In this document: one piece after another, positions 8,733-16,357 of the stretch
How the letters are laid out: each line of letters begins with the position of its first letter
Numbering within the stretch: the first letter of the stretch is position 1
DNA from: Solimicrobium silvestre
GTDB taxonomy: Bacteria; Pseudomonadota; Gammaproteobacteria; Burkholderiales; Burkholderiaceae_D
Assembly: GCF_002976435.1 (NCBI RefSeq)
Contig: NZ_PUGF01000001.1
Span: forward strand, 124,001 to 188,000
Reading direction: 5' to 3'
DNA: 64,000 nt
The notes under the pieces: generated by a model
Told to the model about the DNA's origin: nothing
What the model saw: the letters and a program-made list of their open reading frames with translations, nothing else
The model's database searches: none
Translations under genes and position numbers: made by a program

Positions 8733-10334
8733 ATGCGCATAAAATTGTTGCTTAGCTGCTCGCTGTTAGCCAGCACCAGCCATTACGCTCTGGCCGATAT
8801 GACGGCCCCGATTACTGACGTTATCTTGTTTCCCGGCAGTGCCACCATCGTGCGCACGGTTGCCGTTACTGCTGGCAATACACAAGTAGTCATTCCGGGA
8901 TTACCAGCCCGCTTTGATGCGCAGACACTGCACGCCGAAGCCGCAGCGGGGATACGCATCGGTGAAATCACTACCAAAGATATTGCCAGAACCGAAGCAC
9001 GCAGCAAGACTGAAGCCGATATGGAAGCGCAGATTCAGGCGCTGGAAGATCAAACCGCTATGCTGGATGCAGATGCAAAATCAGCCGATATCGTTAAAAC
9101 TTATCTGGAGCGTTTAGGCGGCGACAGCACCGGTGCAGATAAACAATCACGCAGCCCGATTGATGCAAAAACGCTGGCCGGACTGATCGACACTATCGGT
9201 CGTGGCGCCAATGATGCACTGTCAAAAATGCAGCGCATCATCGTACAAAAGCGTGAAATTGAGAAAAAAATAGCCGCATTAAAACGTGATCTGGCAAGGC
9301 AGCACACCAATGACAATGATGCACGCACAGTCAGCATTAACGTTAATGCTGATCGAGCCGGTTTAGTTAAGTTGTCCTACCAGATCAACAACGCCGGATG
9401 GAAGCCGGCCTACCGCGCCAGCCTCGATTCGGTAGCGTCTAAAGTAGAGCTGGAACGCCTCGCGACCATCTCGCAAAAAACGGGGGAAGACTGGAGCAAT
9501 ATTAAACTGACGCTGTCCACCAACCAGCCTCGCTTGTCACCGGTAGGGCCTGATCCTAAGCCTTGGTTACTGTCTTACTACGCACCAGCACCACCGCCAG
9601 TATCATCACCGGCACCAGCCAATTACTCAGCCCAAAAAATAATGGTAACAGGCTCGCGTATTAGCAGAGCAGATATGGAAGAGAACTACGAACCGCCCAC
9701 ATTCGAAACCCAATCCACTTTCAGCACCCAGTTTGAAGTTCCAACTCGCGTGAACCTTCAGTCCGATGGCCGCGAAGTTTCGGTCACCTTAGCCAAGCAA
9801 ACATTAGCGGTGAAACAGATGTTACGCATTACACCGAGGCTCGACAGAGCCGCGATTGTGATGGCAGTGGCGGAACAACCACAAGGTGTTTGGCCGCAGG
9901 GCACGATGCAATTAATTCGCGACGGTAATTATGTCGGCGCGAGTGCTTGGAACCCGCAAGCGAACGAAAATCTCTCACTTTCTTATGGCCGTGACGATCT
10001 GGTCAAAGTCGAAGTCAATCCCGTTAAAACCAACTCCGCCAGCACGGGAATTTTTGATAAAAAATCGGAACGTAAATTGGCCGATGTATTCAGCATTACC
10101 AACACCCACAAAACCGCGATTGAGATTGAGGTCTTGGAGTCTTCTCCGGTCAGCACCTCGGACGAAATCAAGGTTCAGGCACTGTTTGATCCAAAACCGA
10201 GTAATGACGCATGGGAGCAGCGCCGTGGCGTAGTTGCCTGGAAAAAAACCGTGCAGCCCAACGCTACGGCTAAATTCAGTGTCGATTACACGATTGAATA
10301 TCCTAAAGAAGGATCGGTTGGCGGACTACGCTAA
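8733..10334 (+). CDS. Exported DUF4139-family (MuiA-like) protein
   Basis: This 533-residue protein has a signal peptide (LLLSCSLLASTSHYALA). The mature N-terminus (ITDVILFPGSATIVRTVAVTAGNTQVVIPGLPARFD) is the DUF4140 domain, followed by a coiled coil (residues ~95-195) and the DUF4139 beta-rich C-terminal domain (YQINNAGWKPAYRASLDS, RLATISQKTGEDWSNIKLTLSTNQP, and a closing YTIEYPKEG). The family includes proteins called mucoidy inhibitor A, whose biochemical role is not established. Oddity: residues ~303-310 read IMVTGSRI, a motif typical of TonB-dependent receptor plugs, in the proline-rich linker inside the DUF4139 region. It is followed by a palindromic repeat and a YceI lipoprotein gene. 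Confidence 0.85.
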   Translation: MRIKLLLSCSLLASTSHYALADMTAPITDVILFPGSATIVRTVAVTAGNTQVVIPGLPARFDAQTLHAEAAAGIRIGEITTKDIARTEARSKTEADMEAQIQALEDQTAMLDADAKSADIVKTYLERLGGDSTGADKQSRSPIDAKTLAGLIDTIGRGANDALSKMQRIIVQKREIEKKIAALKRDLARQHTNDNDARTVSINVNADRAGLVKLSYQINNAGWKPAYRASLDSVASKVELERLATISQKTGEDWSNIKLTLSTNQPRLSPVGPDPKPWLLSYYAPAPPPVSSPAPANYSAQKIMVTGSRISRADMEENYEPPTFETQSTFSTQFEVPTRVNLQSDGREVSVTLAKQTLAVKQMLRITPRLDRAAIVMAVAEQPQGVWPQGTMQLIRDGNYVGASAWNPQANENLSLSYGRDDLVKVEVNPVKTNSASTGIFDKKSERKLADVFSITNTHKTAIEIEVLESSPVSTSDEIKVQALFDPKPSNDAWEQRRGVVAWKKTVQPNATAKFSVDYTIEYPKEGSVGGLR

Positions 10335-10355
10335 TTGGCGCTGACTGTGTCTTTT

Positions 10356-10420
10356 GTAGGGGCATCCCTTGTGGGTGCCCTCGTTGATCAACCACGGGTA
10401 CCCACAAGGGGCACCCCTAC
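10356..10420. repeat. REP-like palindromic repeat, copy 1
   Basis: A 65-bp imperfect palindrome begins GTAGGGG and ends CACCCCTAC, with inner arms CTTGTGGGT / ACCCACAAG and centre GTTGATCAAC. A near-identical 66-bp copy lies at 59226-59291. It is between the DUF4139 and YceI genes and could fold in RNA as well as DNA. Confidence 0.9.
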
Positions 10421-10432
10421 GCCATCCTACTT

Positions 10433-11164
10433 ATGCACATCAAAAAGCCCGGACTTGTACTGCTGTGCTGCACCTTCGCAATTTTCCTGCTGAGCTGCGC
10501 TAATCCACAACACATCAGCAGCACACCTGAAACACCTGTAGCTTCATCCAACATTACCAGTACCTATACCAAACTGACGCAAACCGGCGGCACATTATTC
10601 CGCTTAAATCCGGCGGCATCAACGGTGCGCATTTATGCATTTCGCGGCGGTCTGGCCGGAAAACTCGGGCACAACCACGTTCTCTCAGCACCGCAATTTA
10701 CCGGCTTTTTTTATGCTCCCGCCAGCGGACTGGCGCAGTCTCAATTTGATCTGGAGTTTCGCCTTGATCAGTTGCAACTGGATAATCCAGAACAGCGCGC
10801 CGCATTAGGACCCGCCTTTGCATCGGTACTTGATGAGGACGCCATCGCCAGCACGCGCAGCCATATGCTGGGTGACAGCAATTTGCAAGCCGATAAATAT
10901 CCTTTGCTGCGCATACACTCACTGCAAATTACTGGTGAAGCGCCTAAATTCGCGGCAAAAATCCAAATTGAATTACATGGTCAGTTACGCGAAATGTGGG
11001 TGCCACTCTCCGTTCAAGGCTTGCCTGAAAAATTGCTGGTGACTGGAGCGCTAGTGGTGAAGCAAACCGATTTCGGTATCACTCCGTATTCGGCCCTAGG
11101 TGGTTTGCTGGCGGTGCAGGATGAACTACTGATTGAATTTCAATTGTGTTCTGCAAACAGATAG
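10433..11164 (+). CDS. YceI-like domain lipoprotein
   Basis: This 243-residue protein has a lipoprotein signal ending in the lipobox LLSC with Cys22 as the lipidation site. After a Ser/Thr-rich tether, the region from about residue 65 matches the YceI lipocalin-like fold: FRLNPAASTVRIYAFRGG, GHNHVLSA, FDLEFRLDQLQLDNPE, then SHMLGDSNLQADKYPLLRIHS. The family binds isoprenoid-type hydrophobic ligands in structurally studied members; here only fold membership is supported. The start ATG is 12 bp after the palindromic repeat, so the repeat overlaps the region where a promoter would be, suggesting co-transcription with the DUF4139 gene. Confidence 0.8.
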   Translation: MHIKKPGLVLLCCTFAIFLLSCANPQHISSTPETPVASSNITSTYTKLTQTGGTLFRLNPAASTVRIYAFRGGLAGKLGHNHVLSAPQFTGFFYAPASGLAQSQFDLEFRLDQLQLDNPEQRAALGPAFASVLDEDAIASTRSHMLGDSNLQADKYPLLRIHSLQITGEAPKFAAKIQIELHGQLREMWVPLSVQGLPEKLLVTGALVVKQTDFGITPYSALGGLLAVQDELLIEFQLCSANR

Positions 11165-11235
11165 CGGCAACCGTTTTTATAACAGGTCGCCGCCCTCGTT
11201 ACACCCTAAAACAATCTATCAAATTAGCTAAGCGC

Positions 11236-12552
11236 CTATTTCCCACCAAGGTAAATAACGCCTTCTTTCATGACGAAGAGCGGATGCTGAGTAGTTGAAA
11301 TATCCGATAACGGATTACCGGCAACCGCAACGATATCGGCATATTTTCCTGCCTGTAGCGTACCAGTCTGGTCAGCGATACCGAGCAAATCAGCACCGTT
11401 TGCAGTGCCAGCCATTAATGACTGCGCTGGAGTAAAACTGTTTTTAGTCATTAATACGAATTCCAAAGCATTTTGGCCATGTGGCCCGACCGCTGCATCC
11501 GTACCCATTGCAATTGGCACGCCAAGCTTTACTGCATGTTGAAACATTGTTTGCATTTGTGCAGAAGCCACGCGCGCTTTCTCTGCAATCGCCGGTGGGA
11601 ATTTGTCCAATTTGTTGCCGATCGAATTACCAGCAGACAAAGTCGGCACTAAATACACATGTTTCTTCTTCATTTCGAGCAAGGTATCGTCTTCCAGGAA
11701 AGTCCCATGTTCGATCGAATCAACACCAGCGGCAATCGCCATTTTTGCCGCCTTGTCACCGTGGCAGTGAGCAGCCACTTTACGTTTCCAGGCATGTGCT
11801 TCAGATACGATGGCGTTCATCTCCTCTTGCGTTAATTCTGGAATATCGACCGGATCAGATAGCGACAGCACCCCGCCTGACGGCATGAATTTGATGACAT
11901 CCGCACCAAATTTAATCTGGTAACGCACAGCGGCCCGGCATTCATCCGCGCCATTACACACGCCTTGTATTGGGCCAGCAGCGGCAATCCGCTGAGTAGG
12001 AACCGGGTCTTGATCAGCATGACCGCCCGTTGAGCCGATGGCATAGTTAGCGACCAGCATGCGAGGCCCCGGTATGATTCCCGCTTTAATCGCGTTTCTC
12101 AAGCCAAGCGATATGTAGTCGGTAGACCCAACATCCCGCACCGTTGTGACACCCGCCTCCAGAGTAATCTTGGCATAGTGCGCGCCGTACAAGGCCTGCT
12201 CGGCCGGGAAACGCATCATGCCGTTGAACCAATCCCCATACCAGTTATCGCTCATTTCACCAGAAAAATGAACATGCGCATCGATAAAACCGGGCAACAA
12301 CGTGGCGTCGCCAAGATCAATCACTTGCGCGCCATCGGGCAATTTTGTTGAGCTAGTGCCTACCGTTTGAATTTTATTGCCGGAGATGACAATCACACCG
12401 TTATCCACCAATTTGCCGCTAACGGAATCAAACAAATGCGCCGCCTTGAGCACAATAATGTGCGGAGCAGGCGCTTGCTCTGCTGCCAACGTAGTGTGAG
12501 ATAACACGATGCTCATTGCACCAGTCAGCAGGTAGGATATTGATAGCTTCAT
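11236..12552 (-). CDS. Exported amidohydrolase (imidazolonepropionase/prolidase-like subfamily)
   Basis: This 438-residue metal-dependent hydrolase has a Sec signal (ISYLLTGAMSIVLSHTTLAA). The TIM-barrel metal motif is FIDAHVHFSG (His93 and His95). Further ligands sit in VIKFMPSGG (lysine to be carboxylated), AHCHGDKA and SIEHGTF, and the catalytic Asp is in AMGTDAAVG. The pattern matches the Xaa-Pro dipeptidase/imidazolonepropionase-related amidohydrolases that cleave small peptides such as proline-terminated dipeptides. The substrate cannot be set from sequence. It stands alone, convergent with the YceI gene. The ATG is preceded by AAAGGACGTGAACA. Confidence 0.88.
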   Translation of the reverse strand: MKLSISYLLTGAMSIVLSHTTLAAEQAPAPHIIVLKAAHLFDSVSGKLVDNGVIVISGNKIQTVGTSSTKLPDGAQVIDLGDATLLPGFIDAHVHFSGEMSDNWYGDWFNGMMRFPAEQALYGAHYAKITLEAGVTTVRDVGSTDYISLGLRNAIKAGIIPGPRMLVANYAIGSTGGHADQDPVPTQRIAAAGPIQGVCNGADECRAAVRYQIKFGADVIKFMPSGGVLSLSDPVDIPELTQEEMNAIVSEAHAWKRKVAAHCHGDKAAKMAIAAGVDSIEHGTFLEDDTLLEMKKKHVYLVPTLSAGNSIGNKLDKFPPAIAEKARVASAQMQTMFQHAVKLGVPIAMGTDAAVGPHGQNALEFVLMTKNSFTPAQSLMAGTANGADLLGIADQTGTLQAGKYADIVAVAGNPLSDISTTQHPLFVMKEGVIYLGGK

Positions 12553-12816
12553 TGTTCACGTCCTTTTTTAGTTCGGATGGGATACAGCACTGAAAAATCG
12601 ATTTTATGTTCTATTCTTGCAATTAAGCAATGCTGATATGTTCAACAAAACGACAAAACAACAATAAATCAAGCTCAAAACGAGTCCGCAAAAAATCTGA
12701 GCCTTCATCAGCTCTCATCCGCAATTCCCCTCATTTACACACTGCGCACTATCCTAAGTAACCATACAGAGCTAAACTACGGGCTATTTTATTGATCATT
12801 ATTCCAAATAAACAAC

Positions 12817-14214
12817 ATGACAACTTCCACGCCCATCTCTAAATCCATTTTTAAAGCCTACGACATCCGTGGCATTGTTGGCAAAACGCTGGATACCAAT
12901 GTCGCATACCAACTAGGGCAAGCATTCGGTAGTGCCGTTTTAGCTAAAAATGAACGAACAGTTGTAATTGGACGCGACGGCCGTTTGTCTGGACCAGAAT
13001 TAAGCGCAGCGTTAGCACAAGGCTTGCAGGCAGCGGGCGTGGATGTCATCGACTTGGGCGTAGTCGCCACACCAATGGTGTATTTTGGTACGCATATTTT
13101 AGATGCGCAATCTGGCATTATGGTTACGGGCAGCCACAACCCACCGGACTACAATGGCTTCAAAATGGTATTGGCTGGCGAAGCAATTTACGGTGACACG
13201 ATTCAAGCGCTTTACCACACCATCGTCGCGCAAGATTTTGCTAACGGTGCGGGACAATACCAGCAGCACAACATCCGCGCCGCCTATCTGGAACGCATCA
13301 TTTCCGACATCAAATTAGCTCGCCCGATGAAGATTGCTGTTGACTGTGGCAATGGCGTAGCTGGCGCATTTGCCGGTGATTTATATCGCGGTCTGAACTG
13401 TCAGGTTGATGAATTATTTTGCGAAGTTGATGGTAACTTCCCGAATCATCATCCAGACCCGGCCCACCCTGAAAATCTGCAAGATTTAATTGCCCACGTT
13501 AAAAACAGCGATGCAGAACTTGGTCTGGCCTTTGACGGCGATGGCGACCGTTTAGGCGTGGTGACGAAAGACGGCAGCATTATTTACCCTGACCGACAAC
13601 TCATGCTGTTCGCGGAAGATGTATTAACCCGCAACCCCGGCGCACAAATTTTGTACGACGTTAAATGCACCCGCCACATTGCGGCTTGGCTCAAAGCACG
13701 CGGCGGTAGCCCATTGATGTGGAAAACCGGACATTCCCTGGTTAAAGCAAAAATGCGCGAAACCGGCGCGCCGTTAGGCGGCGAAATGAGCGGCCATATT
13801 TTCTTTAAAGACCGCTGGTATGGTTTTGATGACGGCTTGTATGCAGGTGCACGTTTGCTGGAATTATTGTCCCGCGTAGAAGATCCTTCCGCAGTCTTAA
13901 ACTCCCTGCCACAATCCAGCTCGACACCAGAATTGCAACTGACATTAAACGAAGGTGAAAATTTCACCCTGATCGCTCAAATGCAGGCAGCAGAACAAGT
14001 ACAAGCCCACTTTGCCGACGCGGAACAAATTATTAGCATTGATGGCTTACGCGTGGAATATGCCGACGGCTTTGGCCTGGCGCGTTCGTCCAACACTACG
14101 CCTGTAATTGTGATGCGTTTTGAAGCGGAAACGGCTGCAGCATTAGCGCTAATACAGGCTGCCTTTAAACGCGCTATTTTGGCAGTTAAACCTGATGCAA
14201 AATTGCCGTTTTAA
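12817..14214 (+). CDS. manB: Phosphomannomutase/phosphoglucomutase
   Basis: This 465-residue alpha-D-phosphohexomutase interconverts mannose (or glucose) 6- and 1-phosphate for LPS and exopolysaccharide sugar nucleotides. The active-site phosphoserine is Ser106 in TGSHNPPDYNGFKM, the magnesium loop is DGDGDRLGVV, and the sugar-specificity loop is GGEMSGHIFF. The C-terminal phosphate-binding loop is ARSSNTTPVIV. It is comparable in length to Pseudomonas AlgC (463 aa). It is followed after 15 bp by waaC, forming a probable two-gene LPS operon. The name manB follows usual practice in Burkholderiales; algC-type dual specificity is equally possible. Confidence 0.93.
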   Translation: MTTSTPISKSIFKAYDIRGIVGKTLDTNVAYQLGQAFGSAVLAKNERTVVIGRDGRLSGPELSAALAQGLQAAGVDVIDLGVVATPMVYFGTHILDAQSGIMVTGSHNPPDYNGFKMVLAGEAIYGDTIQALYHTIVAQDFANGAGQYQQHNIRAAYLERIISDIKLARPMKIAVDCGNGVAGAFAGDLYRGLNCQVDELFCEVDGNFPNHHPDPAHPENLQDLIAHVKNSDAELGLAFDGDGDRLGVVTKDGSIIYPDRQLMLFAEDVLTRNPGAQILYDVKCTRHIAAWLKARGGSPLMWKTGHSLVKAKMRETGAPLGGEMSGHIFFKDRWYGFDDGLYAGARLLELLSRVEDPSAVLNSLPQSSSTPELQLTLNEGENFTLIAQMQAAEQVQAHFADAEQIISIDGLRVEYADGFGLARSSNTTPVIVMRFEAETAAALALIQAAFKRAILAVKPDAKLPF

Positions 14215-14229
14215 GAAAACCCACACCAC

Positions 14230-15207
14230 ATGAAAGTTTTACTGATTCGGGTTTCTTCAATGGGCGATGTCTTACACAATATGCCGATTGTGGCTGACAT
14301 CTTGCGGAATTTTCCACACGCTCAAATTGATTGGGTGGTGGAAGAAAATTTTGTAGAGCTAGTTAGGCTCAACCCTAACGTACACAAGATTATTCCATTT
14401 GCGTTAAGACGCTGGCGCAAAGGCTTGCTGTCCGCATCAGTACGCGCTGAAATGTCGGCATTCAAAAAAACGCTACGGTTAGAAACTTACGACGTCATTC
14501 TAGATACCCAAGGTCTGTTGAAAACCGGCGTGATTATGGGCCTGGCGCAAGGTGGCGCCAAAGTCGGCTTGGCAAATGGCACGGAAGGTTCTGGCTATGA
14601 AGCTGCATCGCGTATTTTTCATACACTAAGTGTCCCAGTAGGCATACATACCCACGCGGTTTTACGAGGCCGGATAGTGGCGGCGCATGCCTTGGGCTAC
14701 ATGGACAAAATTGAAAATGTAGCGCCTGATTTTGGTTTGTTGGCTCCGAATCCTGACTTGCAACCTGACTGGCTGCCGCAAAACGACTATGCGGTATTTT
14801 TTCATGGCACGGCAGGAGCCGCAAAAAAATGGCCAGCACATGACTGGATCACGCTGGGCAAACATCTCAATGCGCGTAATTACCCGATTCTGCTGGCATG
14901 GGGAAATCGCACTGAGCAACTCGAAGCAGAACAACTCGCATCGCATATTCCTAATGCGCAAGTGCTACCCAAACTAAGCATGATGGAAGCGATAATTTTA
15001 GCCCAGCGCGCCGCTATCGTAATTGGCGTGGATACAGGCTTAACCCACATTGCCGCCGCTTATTGCCGCCCGACCGTTGAAATTTACTCGGCATCCCCTC
15101 GCTGGAAAACCGAAGGAAATTGGTCGGACAAGATTATTAATTTGGGTGATAAAGGTGCGCCGCCTGGCGTGGCTGACGTGATTGCAGCAGTGGATAGCCT
15201 GATTTAA
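14230..15207 (+). CDS. waaC: LPS heptosyltransferase I
   Basis: This 325-residue GT-B glycosyltransferase adds the first L-glycero-D-manno-heptose to Kdo2-lipid A at the inner membrane's cytoplasmic face. The N-terminus MKVLLIRVSSMGDVLHNMP is the WaaC signature, followed by DWVVEENFVELVRLNP. The C-terminal donor domain contains FFHGTAGAAKKWPAHDW (family GTxxxxKxWP) and VIGVDTGLTHIAAAYCRPTVEIY. Length fits the family. It is separated by 15 bp from the phosphomannomutase gene. No strong Shine-Dalgarno precedes the ATG, consistent with translational coupling. Confidence 0.95.
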   Translation: MKVLLIRVSSMGDVLHNMPIVADILRNFPHAQIDWVVEENFVELVRLNPNVHKIIPFALRRWRKGLLSASVRAEMSAFKKTLRLETYDVILDTQGLLKTGVIMGLAQGGAKVGLANGTEGSGYEAASRIFHTLSVPVGIHTHAVLRGRIVAAHALGYMDKIENVAPDFGLLAPNPDLQPDWLPQNDYAVFFHGTAGAAKKWPAHDWITLGKHLNARNYPILLAWGNRTEQLEAEQLASHIPNAQVLPKLSMMEAIILAQRAAIVIGVDTGLTHIAAAYCRPTVEIYSASPRWKTEGNWSDKIINLGDKGAPPGVADVIAAVDSLI

Positions 15208-15211
15208 TCTG

Positions 15212-15736
15212 TTATGCGATCAGTTCGCGTAAATTTTTACCCAAATCAGCAGAAAGCAATTGCGCTTCCTTAGCAATATTCACTTGCATTGCCATCCGCG
15301 ACACGTCAAAAACATTCTGCGCAATCTGGTACGAGCCTCTTGCTTGCAGCCACTGCAGCACCAGCGCCAAGTGCCATATTGAGGCACTACCATCATGCAC
15401 CGCTGCCGGAAAGGTGGCGGCATTTGTTACCATTAATTTGCGTATATTTTGCCTTGAAACACCGATTACTTCGGCAACATCCGTTATGCCCACAAAGTCC
15501 GGCCCGACCTCCAAAAGCTTGGCATCAGGAATGGCTAGTTTCACATCGGCCAGAGCACTCAGAATAGCCGCCTGTGCAGAATTGGCATTACGGGTGAAAT
15601 CCAACGCAATCCGTCCCGGTATACCAAGGCCTACCAGAGCGTCATCACAACCAGCCGCACCAAGTTTTTCTAAAATAGCGTCTGCATCGGTGTTTGTATC
15701 AGGAAGTTTAAATTTGAGAGTGAAATCGTAGTCCAT
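15212..15736 (-). CDS. HTH protein, probable antitoxin/autoregulator of a HicA-like module
   Basis: This 174-residue protein has an N-terminal alpha-beta region (MDYDFTLKFKLPD...ADAILEKLGAAGCDDALVGLGIPGRIALDFTR, with scattered acidic residues) and a helix-turn-helix at about residues 105-130 (FVGITDVAEVIGVSRQNIRKLM). The architecture, a small partner-binding domain plus an HTH, resembles antitoxins such as HicB, although overall sequence assignment is uncertain. It starts 3 bp after the stop of the small HicA-like gene; the Shine-Dalgarno AGGAG overlaps that stop, so the two are translationally coupled. The pair is preceded by a perfect palindrome on the -35 box, consistent with autorepression by this HTH protein. 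A plain regulator is the alternative. Confidence 0.65.
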   Translation of the reverse strand: MDYDFTLKFKLPDTNTDADAILEKLGAAGCDDALVGLGIPGRIALDFTRNANSAQAAILSALADVKLAIPDAKLLEVGPDFVGITDVAEVIGVSRQNIRKLMVTNAATFPAAVHDGSASIWHLALVLQWLQARGSYQIAQNVFDVSRMAMQVNIAKEAQLLSADLGKNLRELIA

Positions 15737-15739
15737 GTA

Positions 15740-16006
15740 TTACTCCTTGAATGAATCATCCCGCGTGTTCTTGCCGGTACAGTTATCTACGACACGTTTA
15801 ATTTGGCGCGCATGATTGCCGGGATTTTTGGGTGTACTCCATATACTGGAAATACAAAACTCACCGCAGCGGCAATCTTTATCGTTATACGGACAAACCA
15901 TTTTTCCCCATGCGTGGCTGCCACCAATGCTAATTCTCCACCCATGAATTTCTGCGTACCGCAAAGCATCTTCAACTTCTTTTTTAGCGTGCCTGGTTCT
16001 TGACAT
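15740..16006 (-). CDS. Small HicA-like protein, probable toxin
   Basis: An 88-residue basic protein: KKEVEDALRYAEIHGWRISIGGSHAWGKMVCP, then a cysteine cluster (Cys38, 45, 47, 51), then SSIWSTPKNPGNHARQIKRVV. An N-terminal helix, a GSH motif (His31) and a C-terminal basic helix match the layout of HicA mRNA interferases (double-stranded-RNA-binding-like fold with a catalytic His after Gly-Ser/Thr). The cysteines are not part of classic HicA and may bind metal. I chose ATG 16006 because GGAGAAAGT precedes it; the frame extends to a TTG at 16051 that lies inside the promoter. It is adjacent to and upstream of the HTH gene, the toxin-first order of hicAB. Function is inferred. Confidence 0.6.
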   Translation of the reverse strand: MSRTRHAKKEVEDALRYAEIHGWRISIGGSHAWGKMVCPYNDKDCRCGEFCISSIWSTPKNPGNHARQIKRVVDNCTGKNTRDDSFKE

Positions 16007-16022
16007 ACTTTCTCCATCGCCG

Positions 16023-16060
16023 AGTTTAATTGAGCCGAACAAGGTTGTCAATTGACAACC
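16023..16060 (-). promoter_or_regulatory. Promoter with overlapping perfect palindrome (putative autorepression operator)
   Basis: On the minus strand a perfect TTGACA (16051-16046) and TAAACT (16028-16023) are separated by 17 bases. The -35 lies inside the perfect 18-bp palindrome GGTTGTCAATTGACAACC (16043-16060). A dimeric repressor bound there would block RNA polymerase, as in toxin-antitoxin autoregulation. Confidence 0.75.
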
Positions 16061-16247
16061 ATATCAATCGGAAATTAGTATCATAGGAGTCAGTACATTA
16101 AACTTTGTTCAATAACACTCGGGAATTGATTGGCCGCTGTCCGTAATTAAAATACATCACTATCTATTCAAATTTTCCAATTCTATTTAGTGCCCTTCTT
16201 CACCAAAACCCCTCCGTTGTTTTACATTCAACCAAGCAATAATTTGA

Positions 16248-16289
16248 TTGACTGGAAACAACTTAATAACGATAATCATTCTCATTCGC
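16248..16289 (+). promoter_or_regulatory. Promoter with overlapping Fur box
   Basis: TTGACT (16248-16253) and GATAAT (16271-16276) are 17 bases apart. The -10 is the left part of a Fur box at 16271-16289 (GATAATCATTCTCATTCGC), which matches 14 of 19 positions of the consensus GATAATGATAATCATTATC. Iron-loaded Fur bound here would cover the -10, so the downstream porin-propeller-peroxidase operon should be iron-repressed. The rest of 16061-16339 has no gene. Confidence 0.8.
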
Positions 16290-16357
16290 ATTTTAATTAA
16301 CGCGGCGTAGCAGCACGGCACAACAAAATAACCGCTATCTTGAGAAACTTAACCACA

